64,000 nucleotides of DNA from Cohaesibacter celericrescens. GTDB lineage: Bacteria; Pseudomonadota; Alphaproteobacteria; Rhizobiales; Cohaesibacteraceae. Positions 53,265 through 61,884 of the stretch are shown piece after piece. The stretch covers positions 186,001 to 250,000 of the forward strand of contig NZ_PKUQ01000042.1 of the NCBI RefSeq assembly GCF_002866925.1. The letters are read 5' to 3'. The translations under genes and the position numbers were made by a program. A model generated the notes under the pieces. The model was not told the origin of the DNA. It made no database searches and saw only the letters and a program-made list of their open reading frames with translations. The stretch's first letter is position 1, and each line of letters opens with the position of its first letter.

Positions 53265-54773
53265 ATGGCCCGCAAAACAATTCGGACCATTCCGCAGGAA
53301 CGCGCGGTTATGTCGGTTCAAGACCCTGAGGTGCGTTCCAAAAACTTTGATGAAGTGTCGCATGGCTTTGATCTGGAAAATGCCATGCTGGAATGCGAAC
53401 GCTGTTTGATGTGTCCGGAACCGGCCTGTATCGCAGGGTGTCCGGTCAGCATAGACATCCCCGGTTTCATCGCCAAAATGCTCGAGAAAGACCATCGCGG
53501 CGCCTATGATCTGCTTACCGACTCCACACAGCTGCCCGCCGTATGCGGCCGGGTTTGCCCTCAAGAAGATCAGTGCGAAGGCGTATGTGCCGTTGGTGTC
53601 GGGACTGATCTGGAACCGGTGGCCATTGGCCGTCTGGAACGTTTTTTAGGCGACATGGCCATCGAAAAAGGTTGGCAAAAGACAAGCCATATCGTCGCCA
53701 ACCGGTTCCGTGTTGCCATTGTCGGGTCAGGGCCTGCCGGTATGGCTTGCGCCGCAGATTTAGCCAAAGCGGGTTGCTCTGTCACCATCTACGAAGCGCT
53801 GCATGCCCCAGGCGGCGTGCTACGGTACGGCATCCCTGAATTTCGCCTCCCCAATACCGTGGTTGACGCAGAAATTGCCAACCTCAAAGCGCTTGGGGTT
53901 GAGTTCCAGTGCAACATACTGGTCGGCCGACTGTTTACCATCGAACAGATGCTCGACGACATGGGGTTTGATGCGGTCTTCATAGGGGTTGGAGCGGGAA
54001 CGCCGCATTTCATGGATATTCCAGGTGAGAATCTCAATGGGGTTCTCTCCGCCAACGAACTGCTGACCCGTTGTAATTTGATGCATGCAGGTGAATTCCC
54101 CAAATATGACACGCCACTGGGACTTGGTCGCCGTGTCGCGGTGATTGGGTCTGGCAATACGGCGATGGATGCCATGCGGGTTTCCTTGCGGTTGGGAGCT
54201 GAAGAAGTGCATTGCGTTTATCGGCGCTCCGAAGTGGAATGCCCAGCACGTCGCGAAGAATTACACCATGCCCAAGAAGAAGGTGTCACCTTCCATTGGC
54301 TGACCAATCCGGTCGAATTGCTGGGAGATGCTGATAACAATGTTCGCAGTATCCGCTGCATTCAGATGGAACTGGGTGAGCCCGATGCATCGGGCCGCAG
54401 GCGCCCCGTGCCTGTGGCCGGTAGCGAGTTCGACTTTGATGCAGACACGGTGGTCTATGCCATTGGCACATCGCCCAACCCAATTTTGGGCCAAACCTCT
54501 CATATTGGTCTGAACAAATGGGGCTATATCGATACCGATGACAGCCTCGCCACATCCTTGGCCGGTGTGTATGCCGGAGGCGATATTGTGACCGGCGCTG
54601 CCACCGTTATTCAAGCGATGGGCGCAGGCCGCAAAGCGGCGGACAGCATCCGGCGATATCTCGGAATTCGCTCTTCAGGCGTGGTCTATAAACCCGAGCA
54701 ATCCGGGTTTGATGGCAGCCTGTTTGGCATTGATCTTGCCGAGCAAAATTTTAACCGTATTCGACTGACCTGA
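53265..54773 (+). CDS. NfnB-like (GltD-related) NADPH-ferredoxin oxidoreductase subunit
   Basis: The 502-residue protein has two complete N-terminal [4Fe-4S] motifs (CERCLMCPEPACIAGCP about residue 44, CGRVCPQEDQCEGVC about 93), an FAD motif AIVGSGPAGMACA (about 151), GVLRYGIPEFRLP, NADP motif AVIGSGNTAMDAMR (about 291) and a final FAD contact YAGGDIVTGAATVI. Unlike the fused version at 33711, both Fe-S sites are intact. NfnB carries the bifurcating FAD in characterised enzymes. It lies between nfnA-like and korA in a tight operon, so I infer electron exchange between the 2-oxoacid oxidoreductase and NAD(P). Confidence 0.88.
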   Translation: MARKTIRTIPQERAVMSVQDPEVRSKNFDEVSHGFDLENAMLECERCLMCPEPACIAGCPVSIDIPGFIAKMLEKDHRGAYDLLTDSTQLPAVCGRVCPQEDQCEGVCAVGVGTDLEPVAIGRLERFLGDMAIEKGWQKTSHIVANRFRVAIVGSGPAGMACAADLAKAGCSVTIYEALHAPGGVLRYGIPEFRLPNTVVDAEIANLKALGVEFQCNILVGRLFTIEQMLDDMGFDAVFIGVGAGTPHFMDIPGENLNGVLSANELLTRCNLMHAGEFPKYDTPLGLGRRVAVIGSGNTAMDAMRVSLRLGAEEVHCVYRRSEVECPARREELHHAQEEGVTFHWLTNPVELLGDADNNVRSIRCIQMELGEPDASGRRRPVPVAGSEFDFDADTVVYAIGTSPNPILGQTSHIGLNKWGYIDTDDSLATSLAGVYAGGDIVTGAATVIQAMGAGRKAADSIRRYLGIRSSGVVYKPEQSGFDGSLFGIDLAEQNFNRIRLT

Positions 54774-54789
54774 AGAGCGGGACACAGCA

Positions 54790-56718
54790 ATGACTTCGGA
54801 TGGCATTCACACATACGCCAACAACAAACCACTTTACGATGCTGGCCTGATCGGTATCGCAAACAATCAACCGCCTGAGGCAATTGTTCTTGACGAACAT
54901 ATAGTCGAGATCGTCAGCGATTCCGGTGAAGGAGCACAGAGATGTGGTCAATCGCTGGCGGCAATCGCAGCCCGTTCAGGCAACGGTATCTGGACGGTCG
55001 AGATTATTCCGGCCGAAATTCAGCCACCACAACGCTCTGTTGCAGGAGCCAGCGGCAATCGGGTTCGCATGGCTGCCCACAAGGTGACCAACGTCGGAGA
55101 CGAGGCTGATCTGGTCGTTGCCTTCAATGAACAAGTGTTGCTCAGCCGCCTGCGCGCCGGTGAAATCAAACAGGGTGCCACAATCCTGATTGAGGAGATG
55201 TGGAAGGCAGATGGCAACCCCAAGATCGTCGCCGCCTATGACGCGGTGGTGGCCGAAGTGCGGGCCGCAGGCTATCGCCTGTATGAAATTCCGATGGAGG
55301 CCGAGTGCCAGAAATATGTGCCAGACCCGCGCAAGGGCAAGAATATGTTCGTTCTGGGCATGTTGTGCGCCATCTATAGTCTTGATGAAGCATTGTCTCA
55401 GGCGCAGGTCGGACTGACCTTTGCCAAAAAGGACCAGAAAATCATCAATGCCAATCTGGAGCTATTGGCCGCAGGGCGGGCATGGGCCGACACCAATCTT
55501 GACCTGAAATATAAGATCCCCGCCCCCGCTGTTGAAAAGCCCCAAATTGTGACCAATGGCAATGCAGCCCTAGCCTTGGGCGTGGTCGCATCGGGCATGG
55601 AAGTCTGTGCGATGTATCCCATCACACCGGCAACATCGGCGTCGCATTATCTATCCAGCATCTTTGAAAAAGTTGGCTGTGTTGTCCATCAGGCAGAGGA
55701 TGAAATAGCTGCGGCGACGTTTGCCATCGGCGCATCCTATGCCGGCAAATGCGCGGTCACGATCACATCGGGGCCGGGATTGTCACTCAAACAAGAAGCT
55801 TTGGGCTTGGCAGTGATGACTGAAATCCCGCTAGTGGTGATCAATGTCCAGCGCGGTGGACCAAGCACCGGCCTGCCAACCAAGGTGGAACAGGGCGACT
55901 TGATGGCAGCCATGTTTGGTGGCCACGGCGACGCACCGAAGATCGTGATGGCAGTGGATTCCATCGAGGATTGCTTTTACTCGGTCATCACGGCGCGCAA
56001 GATCGCAGAGACCTTTAATATGGTGGTTGTGATCCTGTCCGATGCGGCCTTGTCTACTGCACAGCAACCCTTTGACCGGCCCAATTTCAACGCCGCTTGG
56101 CTGGCTCCTCCTGTCAACCAAAGCGCCGTACCAGAAGACGCTCGTCCCTATGATTGGGATGAACGCACAGGCATCGCGACACGGTTCATTCCCGGCCAAC
56201 CCAATGGCATGCATTGCCTGACCGGCCTTGCGCATGATCGGGACAGCCATGTGGCCTATGACCCCAAAATCAACGAAGAGGGACTGCTGAACCGCAGTCG
56301 CAAACTTGCTGCCTTCCAAACAACATTAAGGCTGGCACCTGTCTTTGGCGGGGAGGATGGCGAGTTGCTGCTGATCGGTTGGGGCAGCACCCGCGGCGCC
56401 ATTGAGGAAGCCGTCACAGCCATGCGAGCCAAAGGACACGCAGTGTCTTCGCTGCATTTGAAATATCTCCAGCCAATGGCATCGGGGATCGACGAAGTGA
56501 TGCGCCGCTTTGGTACGGTGATGACCATTGAAAACAACTGGAATGATCCAAAGGATGATCCTTTGATCACACCTGATAACCGGCGTTATTCCCAACTGGC
56601 CATGTTGTTGCGATCCCGCTGGCTGGTCGATGTGGATTGTTGGGGGAACGCGCGCGGTCAACCGCTAAAACCTGCCGCAATCATCAAGGCCGCACTAAAC
56701 AAACTTGGAAAGGCATAG
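54790..56718 (+). CDS. korA: 2-oxoacid:acceptor oxidoreductase alpha subunit (gamma-alpha fusion, KorA-type)
   Basis: The 642-residue subunit has an N-terminal gamma domain (SGEGAQRCGQSLA about residue 47, IPAEIQPP about 76) joined by a linker (about 240-258) to the alpha domain. The latter has MYPITPATSASHYL (about 275), TSGPGLSLK, RGGPSTGLPTKVEQGDL (about 355) and LKYLQPM near the end. This gamma-alpha form with a separate beta subunit is typical of 2-oxoglutarate:ferredoxin oxidoreductases, which convert 2-oxoglutarate plus CoA to succinyl-CoA. Substrate is inferred from architecture, so other 2-oxoacids are possible. It is 16 bases after nfnB-like and 9 before korB. Confidence 0.87.
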   Translation: MTSDGIHTYANNKPLYDAGLIGIANNQPPEAIVLDEHIVEIVSDSGEGAQRCGQSLAAIAARSGNGIWTVEIIPAEIQPPQRSVAGASGNRVRMAAHKVTNVGDEADLVVAFNEQVLLSRLRAGEIKQGATILIEEMWKADGNPKIVAAYDAVVAEVRAAGYRLYEIPMEAECQKYVPDPRKGKNMFVLGMLCAIYSLDEALSQAQVGLTFAKKDQKIINANLELLAAGRAWADTNLDLKYKIPAPAVEKPQIVTNGNAALALGVVASGMEVCAMYPITPATSASHYLSSIFEKVGCVVHQAEDEIAAATFAIGASYAGKCAVTITSGPGLSLKQEALGLAVMTEIPLVVINVQRGGPSTGLPTKVEQGDLMAAMFGGHGDAPKIVMAVDSIEDCFYSVITARKIAETFNMVVVILSDAALSTAQQPFDRPNFNAAWLAPPVNQSAVPEDARPYDWDERTGIATRFIPGQPNGMHCLTGLAHDRDSHVAYDPKINEEGLLNRSRKLAAFQTTLRLAPVFGGEDGELLLIGWGSTRGAIEEAVTAMRAKGHAVSSLHLKYLQPMASGIDEVMRRFGTVMTIENNWNDPKDDPLITPDNRRYSQLAMLLRSRWLVDVDCWGNARGQPLKPAAIIKAALNKLGKA

Positions 56719-56727
56719 GGGAGAGAT

Positions 56728-57720
56728 ATGACCGCTTCAATGAGTCAATGTCTGATGCAGATGGTGCATACTGACTATGCCATCAAGGATTATCAGAGCG
56801 AAATTGCGCCCCGCTGGTGTTCTGGCTGTGGCGATACCGGCATTCTCACCGCCATGCAACGTCTGTGCAGGGATGAGCAGTTGCCACCCGAGAAAACCGT
56901 TTGTGTTTCGGGCATCGGATGCGCTTCACGTTTGCCCCATTATATGAATGCCTATGGCTTTCACGGTATCCATGGCCGCGCATTGCCCATCGCCGAAGGG
57001 ATCAAAATCCGAAGACCGGATCTGAATGTATTTGTGACCACAGGAGACGGCGATTGTTGTTCCATTGGTGCGGCCCACTGGCTGCATGCGGTGCGCTACA
57101 ACATGAACATGACCATGCTGTTGCATGACAACAATGTCTATGGCCTGACAAAAAAGCAGGCCTCTCCCACATCACCCAAAGGCTTTAAAAGCAATACCAC
57201 ACCGTTCGGGGCAACTTTGGCACCGCTAAATCCATTAACGGTGACATTGGGTGTTTCCAATGTTTCCTTTGTGGCACAAGTGGTCGACTGGATCCCCGAG
57301 CTGCTCTATGAAGTCTTGTCCAAGGCCTATCACCACAAAGGATTTTCTTTTGTGCGCATTTTGCAACGATGCCCCAATTTCATGGAACATCATTTTGATG
57401 AGGCCGTGCGTGATCCGCTCAAAACCCGCATTCTGACCCATCAGAACGGGTTGCGATTGAAACCGGAAATTTCGCGGGTCTACAAGAACCAAGAGACCCA
57501 TGATCCGCTGGATATGACACGCGCTTTGGCGCTTGCTGCCCTTGGCGAAGAAATCCCAGTGGGCATCCTTTATGCCAATCCTACCGTGCCTTGCTATGAC
57601 GAATTACGCGCAGGTGAACGCCCCAGTACACCTGCATTGGTTGAAACGGTTCTGAACGAAGAGTTTGATAAAATCGGCATTTGGCCAACAGACGCTTCAT
57701 CGGCACAAGGCGGGGAGTGA
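56728..57720 (+). CDS. korB: 2-oxoacid:acceptor oxidoreductase beta subunit (KorB-type)
   Basis: This 330-residue TPP-binding subunit is complete: four probable [4Fe-4S] ligands C31, C34, C65 and C215 (WCSGCGDTG, GIGCASRLP, ILQRCPNF), TPP motif GDGDCCSIG (about residue 107) and NNVYGLTKKQASPTS (about 135), with YGFHGIHGRALPIAEGIK between. It forms the catalytic core with KorA. There is no separate ferredoxin gene; the next gene encodes a protein with a ferredoxin-like tail, the likely acceptor. GGGAGAG precedes the start. Confidence 0.89.
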   Translation: MTASMSQCLMQMVHTDYAIKDYQSEIAPRWCSGCGDTGILTAMQRLCRDEQLPPEKTVCVSGIGCASRLPHYMNAYGFHGIHGRALPIAEGIKIRRPDLNVFVTTGDGDCCSIGAAHWLHAVRYNMNMTMLLHDNNVYGLTKKQASPTSPKGFKSNTTPFGATLAPLNPLTVTLGVSNVSFVAQVVDWIPELLYEVLSKAYHHKGFSFVRILQRCPNFMEHHFDEAVRDPLKTRILTHQNGLRLKPEISRVYKNQETHDPLDMTRALALAALGEEIPVGILYANPTVPCYDELRAGERPSTPALVETVLNEEFDKIGIWPTDASSAQGGE

Positions 57721-57726
57721 TCGGTT

Positions 57727-59967
57727 ATGCAAAATACTCAATTCGCACAAAATAACGTCTCCCCAATGGCCCCACAAACCATGAATGACACACAATTGAC
57801 CACGCTCAAACCAGCGCTTTTTGCCCGTTATGGAGCGCTGGAAAACCTCCGCTATGACTATCCACTGGTCTTGGTAGACAGCGAAGATCAAGCCAACCTG
57901 CTACGCCCGCTTAGTCGGATTATCGATGACGTACTCAGGGCTGTTGCGCCACAAGGTCCATCGGGTGAAGAGCTGCGTCAACAGGTTCTAAGCCTTGAAC
58001 AACGTATGCGGGAGTATGTGTCGCAAGGACGAGAGGAAAATCTCTCGGACCTATGGCATTTGTGTGAAATGGAATTGGTGGAGGAAAGCGGCGAAGACCG
58101 CTTTGGTCCGCTTGATCAAAACCTTGACCTTGCCCGCCAGAAAATCAAAGTTGACGGCAAAGTCATTGGCTGCGACGGATCCACGCCCAGCAAGATTCTT
58201 TCCCACAGTTGGAAAGCCATGCACAAATTCAGGGCGCGCCGCTTTCGCAACAAGGTGGACGGATTGATTCTGAGACTGACAGACATCCTCAAATCCGACC
58301 ATATGAAATCTGAAGAAGCTCATGGTGCCACAGCGCTTGCCGCTTCAATGGGAGCAGATGGAGACGGTTCAATTGATTTTTCCGCCCTGTCAGGAGTCTT
58401 GCATCGCGCCCGCCCTGAAGACCGTTTACCCACGGATCGCGTGGCGCGGATCAAACATGCTATGCGCGTGCTGCAGTCCCAGGCTTTCTTTGGTCCCGGA
58501 CGCGCGTCCTACAGCGAACCCGGACATGCGGTCTGCTACAATTATGTCTTCAAAAGCTGTTCTGAAGCACTCGACGCCTATCGGGAACGTTTACCCAGCA
58601 TGGTTGACTTCACCAAAGCGTTGACTATTGCCGAATTGGAAGTCGATAACAAATATGTGTCGTCGCTGCATGACACAATTTTTGATCGTTTTGATGAAAG
58701 CGACCTGACGGCGGAACAAATGGATCTGTTGCCTCCAGCGATGATCTATTTGCGTGACGGCATCACAGACTCGGCCGAAATCGCCCGCGTGTATGAAGCG
58801 CTTGCGTGTGGACTGCCGATCAAGGTGTTGATCCAGATTGATGATATTTTGGGCCCAACATCACCAGAGCCTCCGCTCAACTCCTTTGGGGCAGGCACAG
58901 CACGACTGGCCACGATGGCGATAGGGCTCAACAATGCTTTTGTGATGCAAACCACAAGTGCCCATCTTTATCGCATGCGGGATTCCCTGATGCACGGCAT
59001 GCAATATGGCGGGCCTGCTGTATTCAGCCTCTATTCTGGAGCGACCGCAACCGCGCCCGATATCCCGCCTTATATTCTGGCAGCCGCAGCCACCGAATCC
59101 CGAGCTTTCCCCAATTTCACCTTTGATCCCTCTGCTGGCACCAATTGGGCCGGACGGTTCGACCTCTCCCAAAACCCGCAGAACCTGACTGATTGGCCAG
59201 AGCATGACTTGCTGTATGAGGACCAAGCAGGCAACAGCAAAACGGAACACATGGCTTTCACCTTTGGTGATTTTGCAATCTGTGACAGCCGCTATCGCCG
59301 GTTCTGTCATGAGGTTCCTCGCACACAATGGCGTGGCGACATGGTGCCATTGGCTGACTGGCTCAAGGTGCCAAAAGACTCAAACGACATCCAGAGCCCT
59401 TATGTATTTGGTGTTGAAAGCGACAAGCAATTGCTAAGGGTCGTTGTCGACGACAAGATCATCAGTGCAGCACGACGGTGCAATGACGCTTGGGGTAGGT
59501 TGCAGGAACTGGCAGGCATCAACAATTCACATGCGCAGGCACTATTGGCAGAAGAGCGGAAAAAACGCGAAGCTCTGGCGCGGGAATTGGCAGCCAATGT
59601 TGCGGCTGCGCCCGTGTTTCCTGCTGTGCCTGTCGCGGCATCGTTACCCGTTGCACCTGCAGCGGGTGAAGCGGCGCCAGAAATCCAGCCAGAAGCATCA
59701 GAGGATCCAGACCATTCAGACGGACTTGCATGGATCGAAACGCCTCGTTGCACCACCTGCAATGAATGCACTCAGGTCAGCAATACGTTGTTTGCCTATA
59801 ATGAAAATATGCAAGCCTATGTGAAGGACCCCGATGGTGGTACCTACCGGCAACTTGTGGAGGCAGCAGAAAGCTGTCAGGTCAGCATCATTCACCCCGG
59901 ACTGCCGCGCAATCCTGACGAGCCGGATCTGGAAGACCTGATGCAAAGAGCCGAAATATTCAATTGA
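57727..59967 (+). CDS. Pseudo-PFOR scaffold protein with shared C-terminal ferredoxin-like module
   Basis: I do not know a name for this 746-residue protein. Residues 1-300 are mainly helical with coiled-coil tendency. Residues about 335-500 read like the last part of a PFOR beta domain (DGITDSAEI, LPIKVLIQID, FVMQTTSA, PAVFSLYSGA, ESRAFPNF), but GDG is RDG, the TPP loop NSGVYSNTGG is gone and the YTPC cysteine is YSGA. Residues about 513-600 match the extension of the giant PFOR (GDFAICDSRYRRF, SPYVFGV, WGRLQELAG). An Ala/Pro linker (about 622-665) leads to CTTCNECTQVSNTLF and a final ESCQ cysteine. I infer a non-catalytic scaffold carrying electrons from KorAB to the Nfn pair. Confidence 0.6.
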   Translation: MQNTQFAQNNVSPMAPQTMNDTQLTTLKPALFARYGALENLRYDYPLVLVDSEDQANLLRPLSRIIDDVLRAVAPQGPSGEELRQQVLSLEQRMREYVSQGREENLSDLWHLCEMELVEESGEDRFGPLDQNLDLARQKIKVDGKVIGCDGSTPSKILSHSWKAMHKFRARRFRNKVDGLILRLTDILKSDHMKSEEAHGATALAASMGADGDGSIDFSALSGVLHRARPEDRLPTDRVARIKHAMRVLQSQAFFGPGRASYSEPGHAVCYNYVFKSCSEALDAYRERLPSMVDFTKALTIAELEVDNKYVSSLHDTIFDRFDESDLTAEQMDLLPPAMIYLRDGITDSAEIARVYEALACGLPIKVLIQIDDILGPTSPEPPLNSFGAGTARLATMAIGLNNAFVMQTTSAHLYRMRDSLMHGMQYGGPAVFSLYSGATATAPDIPPYILAAAATESRAFPNFTFDPSAGTNWAGRFDLSQNPQNLTDWPEHDLLYEDQAGNSKTEHMAFTFGDFAICDSRYRRFCHEVPRTQWRGDMVPLADWLKVPKDSNDIQSPYVFGVESDKQLLRVVVDDKIISAARRCNDAWGRLQELAGINNSHAQALLAEERKKREALARELAANVAAAPVFPAVPVAASLPVAPAAGEAAPEIQPEASEDPDHSDGLAWIETPRCTTCNECTQVSNTLFAYNENMQAYVKDPDGGTYRQLVEAAESCQVSIIHPGLPRNPDEPDLEDLMQRAEIFN

Positions 59968-59991
59968 GCGGGAAACCTGCTTTGAACAACC

Positions 59992-60020
59992 AACCCCCGA
60001 CGCTATATGCGCCGAGGGTT
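59992..60020 (+). terminator. Terminator of the second 2-oxoacid oxidoreductase operon
   Basis: AACCC (59992-59996) pairs with GGGTT (60016-60020), and the stem is extended by CG and CGC/GCG pairs around a TATAT loop; TATTTG follows. It is 25 bases past the last stop, between convergent genes. Confidence 0.65.
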
Positions 60021-60028
60021 TATTTGAC

Positions 60029-61234
60029 TTATTGTGCCGCTTTCTGCGTTTTGTGCGGCATGGCCTGCTCAAGATCAGCCAGAATATCATCCACATCTTC
60101 CAGTCCCACTGATAGGCGAATTAAGCCATCGCTGATCATATGCTCGGCACGTTCTTCGGGGGTGTAGGTTGAGTGGGTCATCGAAGCGGGATGCTGGATG
60201 AGCGTTTCCGCATCGCCCAAGCTGACCGCGCGCGGAATCATTTTAAGACGGTTCATGAAATCCCGACCAGCGCCCAGACCATCTCTCATCTCAAAGGCAA
60301 TCATCGCGCCCGACAGAGCCATTTGCTTTTCCGCCAAATCCTTTTGGGCGAAACTCTCCAGGCCAGGGAAGGAAACATGCGAGACGGAGGGTTGAGCCTC
60401 CAGCCATTTCGCCACAACCAGCGCCGATGCACAGTGACGTTCCATGCGAAGCGCCAAAGTTTTCAGGCCACGCAGAATCAACATAGCGTTGAAAGGCGCC
60501 ATCACGGCACCGGTCATGTCTTTCATGCCAAACAGGCGAATTTCGGTGATTTTCTCAAGGCTGCCAGCCACCAACCCAGCCACCACGTCTCCATGGCCCC
60601 CCAAATATTTGGTTGCTGAATGCACCACCAAATCGGCACCCAATTCAATTGGTCTGGTCAGATAAGGTGTCGCATAGGTGTTATCGACCACCACTGTCGC
60701 ATGCGCTTTGTGCGCGATGGCACTGATCGCAGCGATGTCTACCAACCGCATATTCGGGTTGGCGGGGGTTTCGAAATAGACAATCTTTGTTTTGTCACTA
60801 ATCGCGGCACTGAGATTATCCGGATCGGTCAAATCCAGATGAGTGATGGTGATGCCGAATTTGGTCAGGCCATGGTTCATATAGGCAAATGTGCAGCCGT
60901 AGAGCGTTTTGTCGACGATCACTTCATCACCGGGGGCCAGCAAGGTCCAAAGCGTGGAGGTGATAGCACCCATGCCGGAGGATAAAGCCAAACCGGCCTC
61001 TGCGCCTTCAAGCGAGGCAATCCTTTGTTCTAATAAGGCGTTGGTCGGGTTGGAAATTCGGCTATAGATGTAGCCTTCCCGCTCGCCAGCAAACATCTCG
61101 CCACCCGCTTCTGCAGATTCGAATGCAAAGGTAGATGTCAAATGCAGCGGCGGCGTCAGCGCGCCGTCATTATCCAGCGGATCATAAGCGTGATGAATGG
61201 CGCGTGTTGCAAAGCCTTTGGCGGTGTTCTTCAT
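60029..61234 (-). CDS. megL: Methionine gamma-lyase
   Basis: This 401-residue Cys/Met-metabolism PLP enzyme splits L-methionine into methanethiol, ammonia and 2-oxobutyrate. It has PLP lysine K209 in SATKYLGG and the residues that mark methionine gamma-lyases, Y112 and C114 in LYGCTFAY (C116 in the Pseudomonas putida enzyme). SSGMGAITSTLW and the late SLGDAETLIQHPASMTHS also match. It is divergent from an Lrp regulator with a near-perfect palindrome between them. It is convergent with the korAB operon, and its product 2-oxobutyrate is a possible 2-oxoacid substrate there. Confidence 0.9.
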   Translation of the reverse strand: MKNTAKGFATRAIHHAYDPLDNDGALTPPLHLTSTFAFESAEAGGEMFAGEREGYIYSRISNPTNALLEQRIASLEGAEAGLALSSGMGAITSTLWTLLAPGDEVIVDKTLYGCTFAYMNHGLTKFGITITHLDLTDPDNLSAAISDKTKIVYFETPANPNMRLVDIAAISAIAHKAHATVVVDNTYATPYLTRPIELGADLVVHSATKYLGGHGDVVAGLVAGSLEKITEIRLFGMKDMTGAVMAPFNAMLILRGLKTLALRMERHCASALVVAKWLEAQPSVSHVSFPGLESFAQKDLAEKQMALSGAMIAFEMRDGLGAGRDFMNRLKMIPRAVSLGDAETLIQHPASMTHSTYTPEERAEHMISDGLIRLSVGLEDVDDILADLEQAMPHKTQKAAQ

Positions 61235-61316
61235 GGGTCTCTCCTGTACGACGTGCTGATCATTGTGATCTGCCTTGCGTGGCAGGTGCTTGCTATTTCA
61301 GCCAACTGTGCAATAG

Positions 61317-61339
61317 ATATTGGCATATAATGCCAATAT
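61317..61339 (+). promoter_or_regulatory. Palindromic operator between megL and lrp-like gene
   Basis: ATATTGGCAT (61317-61326) is mirrored by ATGCCAATAT (61330-61339) around ATA: perfect 10-base arms. It ends 10 bases before the Lrp start codon and 83 bases upstream of megL, fitting an Lrp-family site for autoregulation and control of the lyase. Confidence 0.7.
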
Positions 61340-61349
61340 TGAGGATTTT

Positions 61350-61808
61350 ATGGACAAAAAGGATCGTCAGATCATTCGGGCTCTGCAAGAAGATGGCCGC
61401 ATGACAAACCTGGAATTGGCAGAAAAGGTCAATCTGTCCCCGTCGCCCTGTTTGCGGCGATTACGTAATCTGGAAACATCCGGCGTCATCCGCAGTTTTA
61501 GTGCCGATGTGGACCCCGTTGCTTATGGATTGCCGATGACGGTCTTTGTGCGGATAAGATTGGAACGACATAATGAGAAGGAAACGCGTCATTTCGAGCG
61601 CCATATTCAGCTGATTGATGAGGTCTTGGAGTGTTATATTCTGACCGGACAAACCGATTATCAATTGCGGGTGTTGGTGCCTGATCTGAATGCCTATGAG
61701 GATTTCATCCGCTCACGCATTCACCCGATTGGCGGTATCGCCTCGATTGATACGAGTTTTGTTTTTAGCACGGTCAAAAAGACATCGGTATTTCCGCTGT
61801 TGGACTAA
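61350..61808 (+). CDS. Lrp/AsnC family transcriptional regulator (likely megL regulator)
   Basis: The 152-residue regulator has the asnC-type helix-turn-helix (DRQIIRALQEDGRMTNLELA, then NLSPSPCLRRLRNLETSGVI) and a RAM/ACT effector domain (ECYILTGQTDYQLRVLVPDL). ATG 61350 with GAGG upstream is preferred; the TTG at 61320 would start inside the palindrome. It is divergent from methionine gamma-lyase, as for MdeR-type regulators that respond to methionine, so I infer that role. Confidence 0.88.
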   Translation: MDKKDRQIIRALQEDGRMTNLELAEKVNLSPSPCLRRLRNLETSGVIRSFSADVDPVAYGLPMTVFVRIRLERHNEKETRHFERHIQLIDEVLECYILTGQTDYQLRVLVPDLNAYEDFIRSRIHPIGGIASIDTSFVFSTVKKTSVFPLLD

Positions 61809-61835
61809 ACCGGTTAATTCAATTTGCAAGTTGGA

Positions 61836-61873
61836 CCATCCCGAGGCATTAGGCGCTTTGGGCCTCGGGATGG
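61836..61873. terminator. Bidirectional stem-loop between lrp-like gene and hpd
   Basis: CCATCCCGAGGC (61836-61847) and GCCTCGGGATGG (61862-61873) form a perfect 12-base stem with a 14-base loop between two convergent genes. TTTGCG follows on the plus strand; there is no long U-tract. Confidence 0.7.
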
Positions 61874-61884
61874 TTTGCGTTGGG

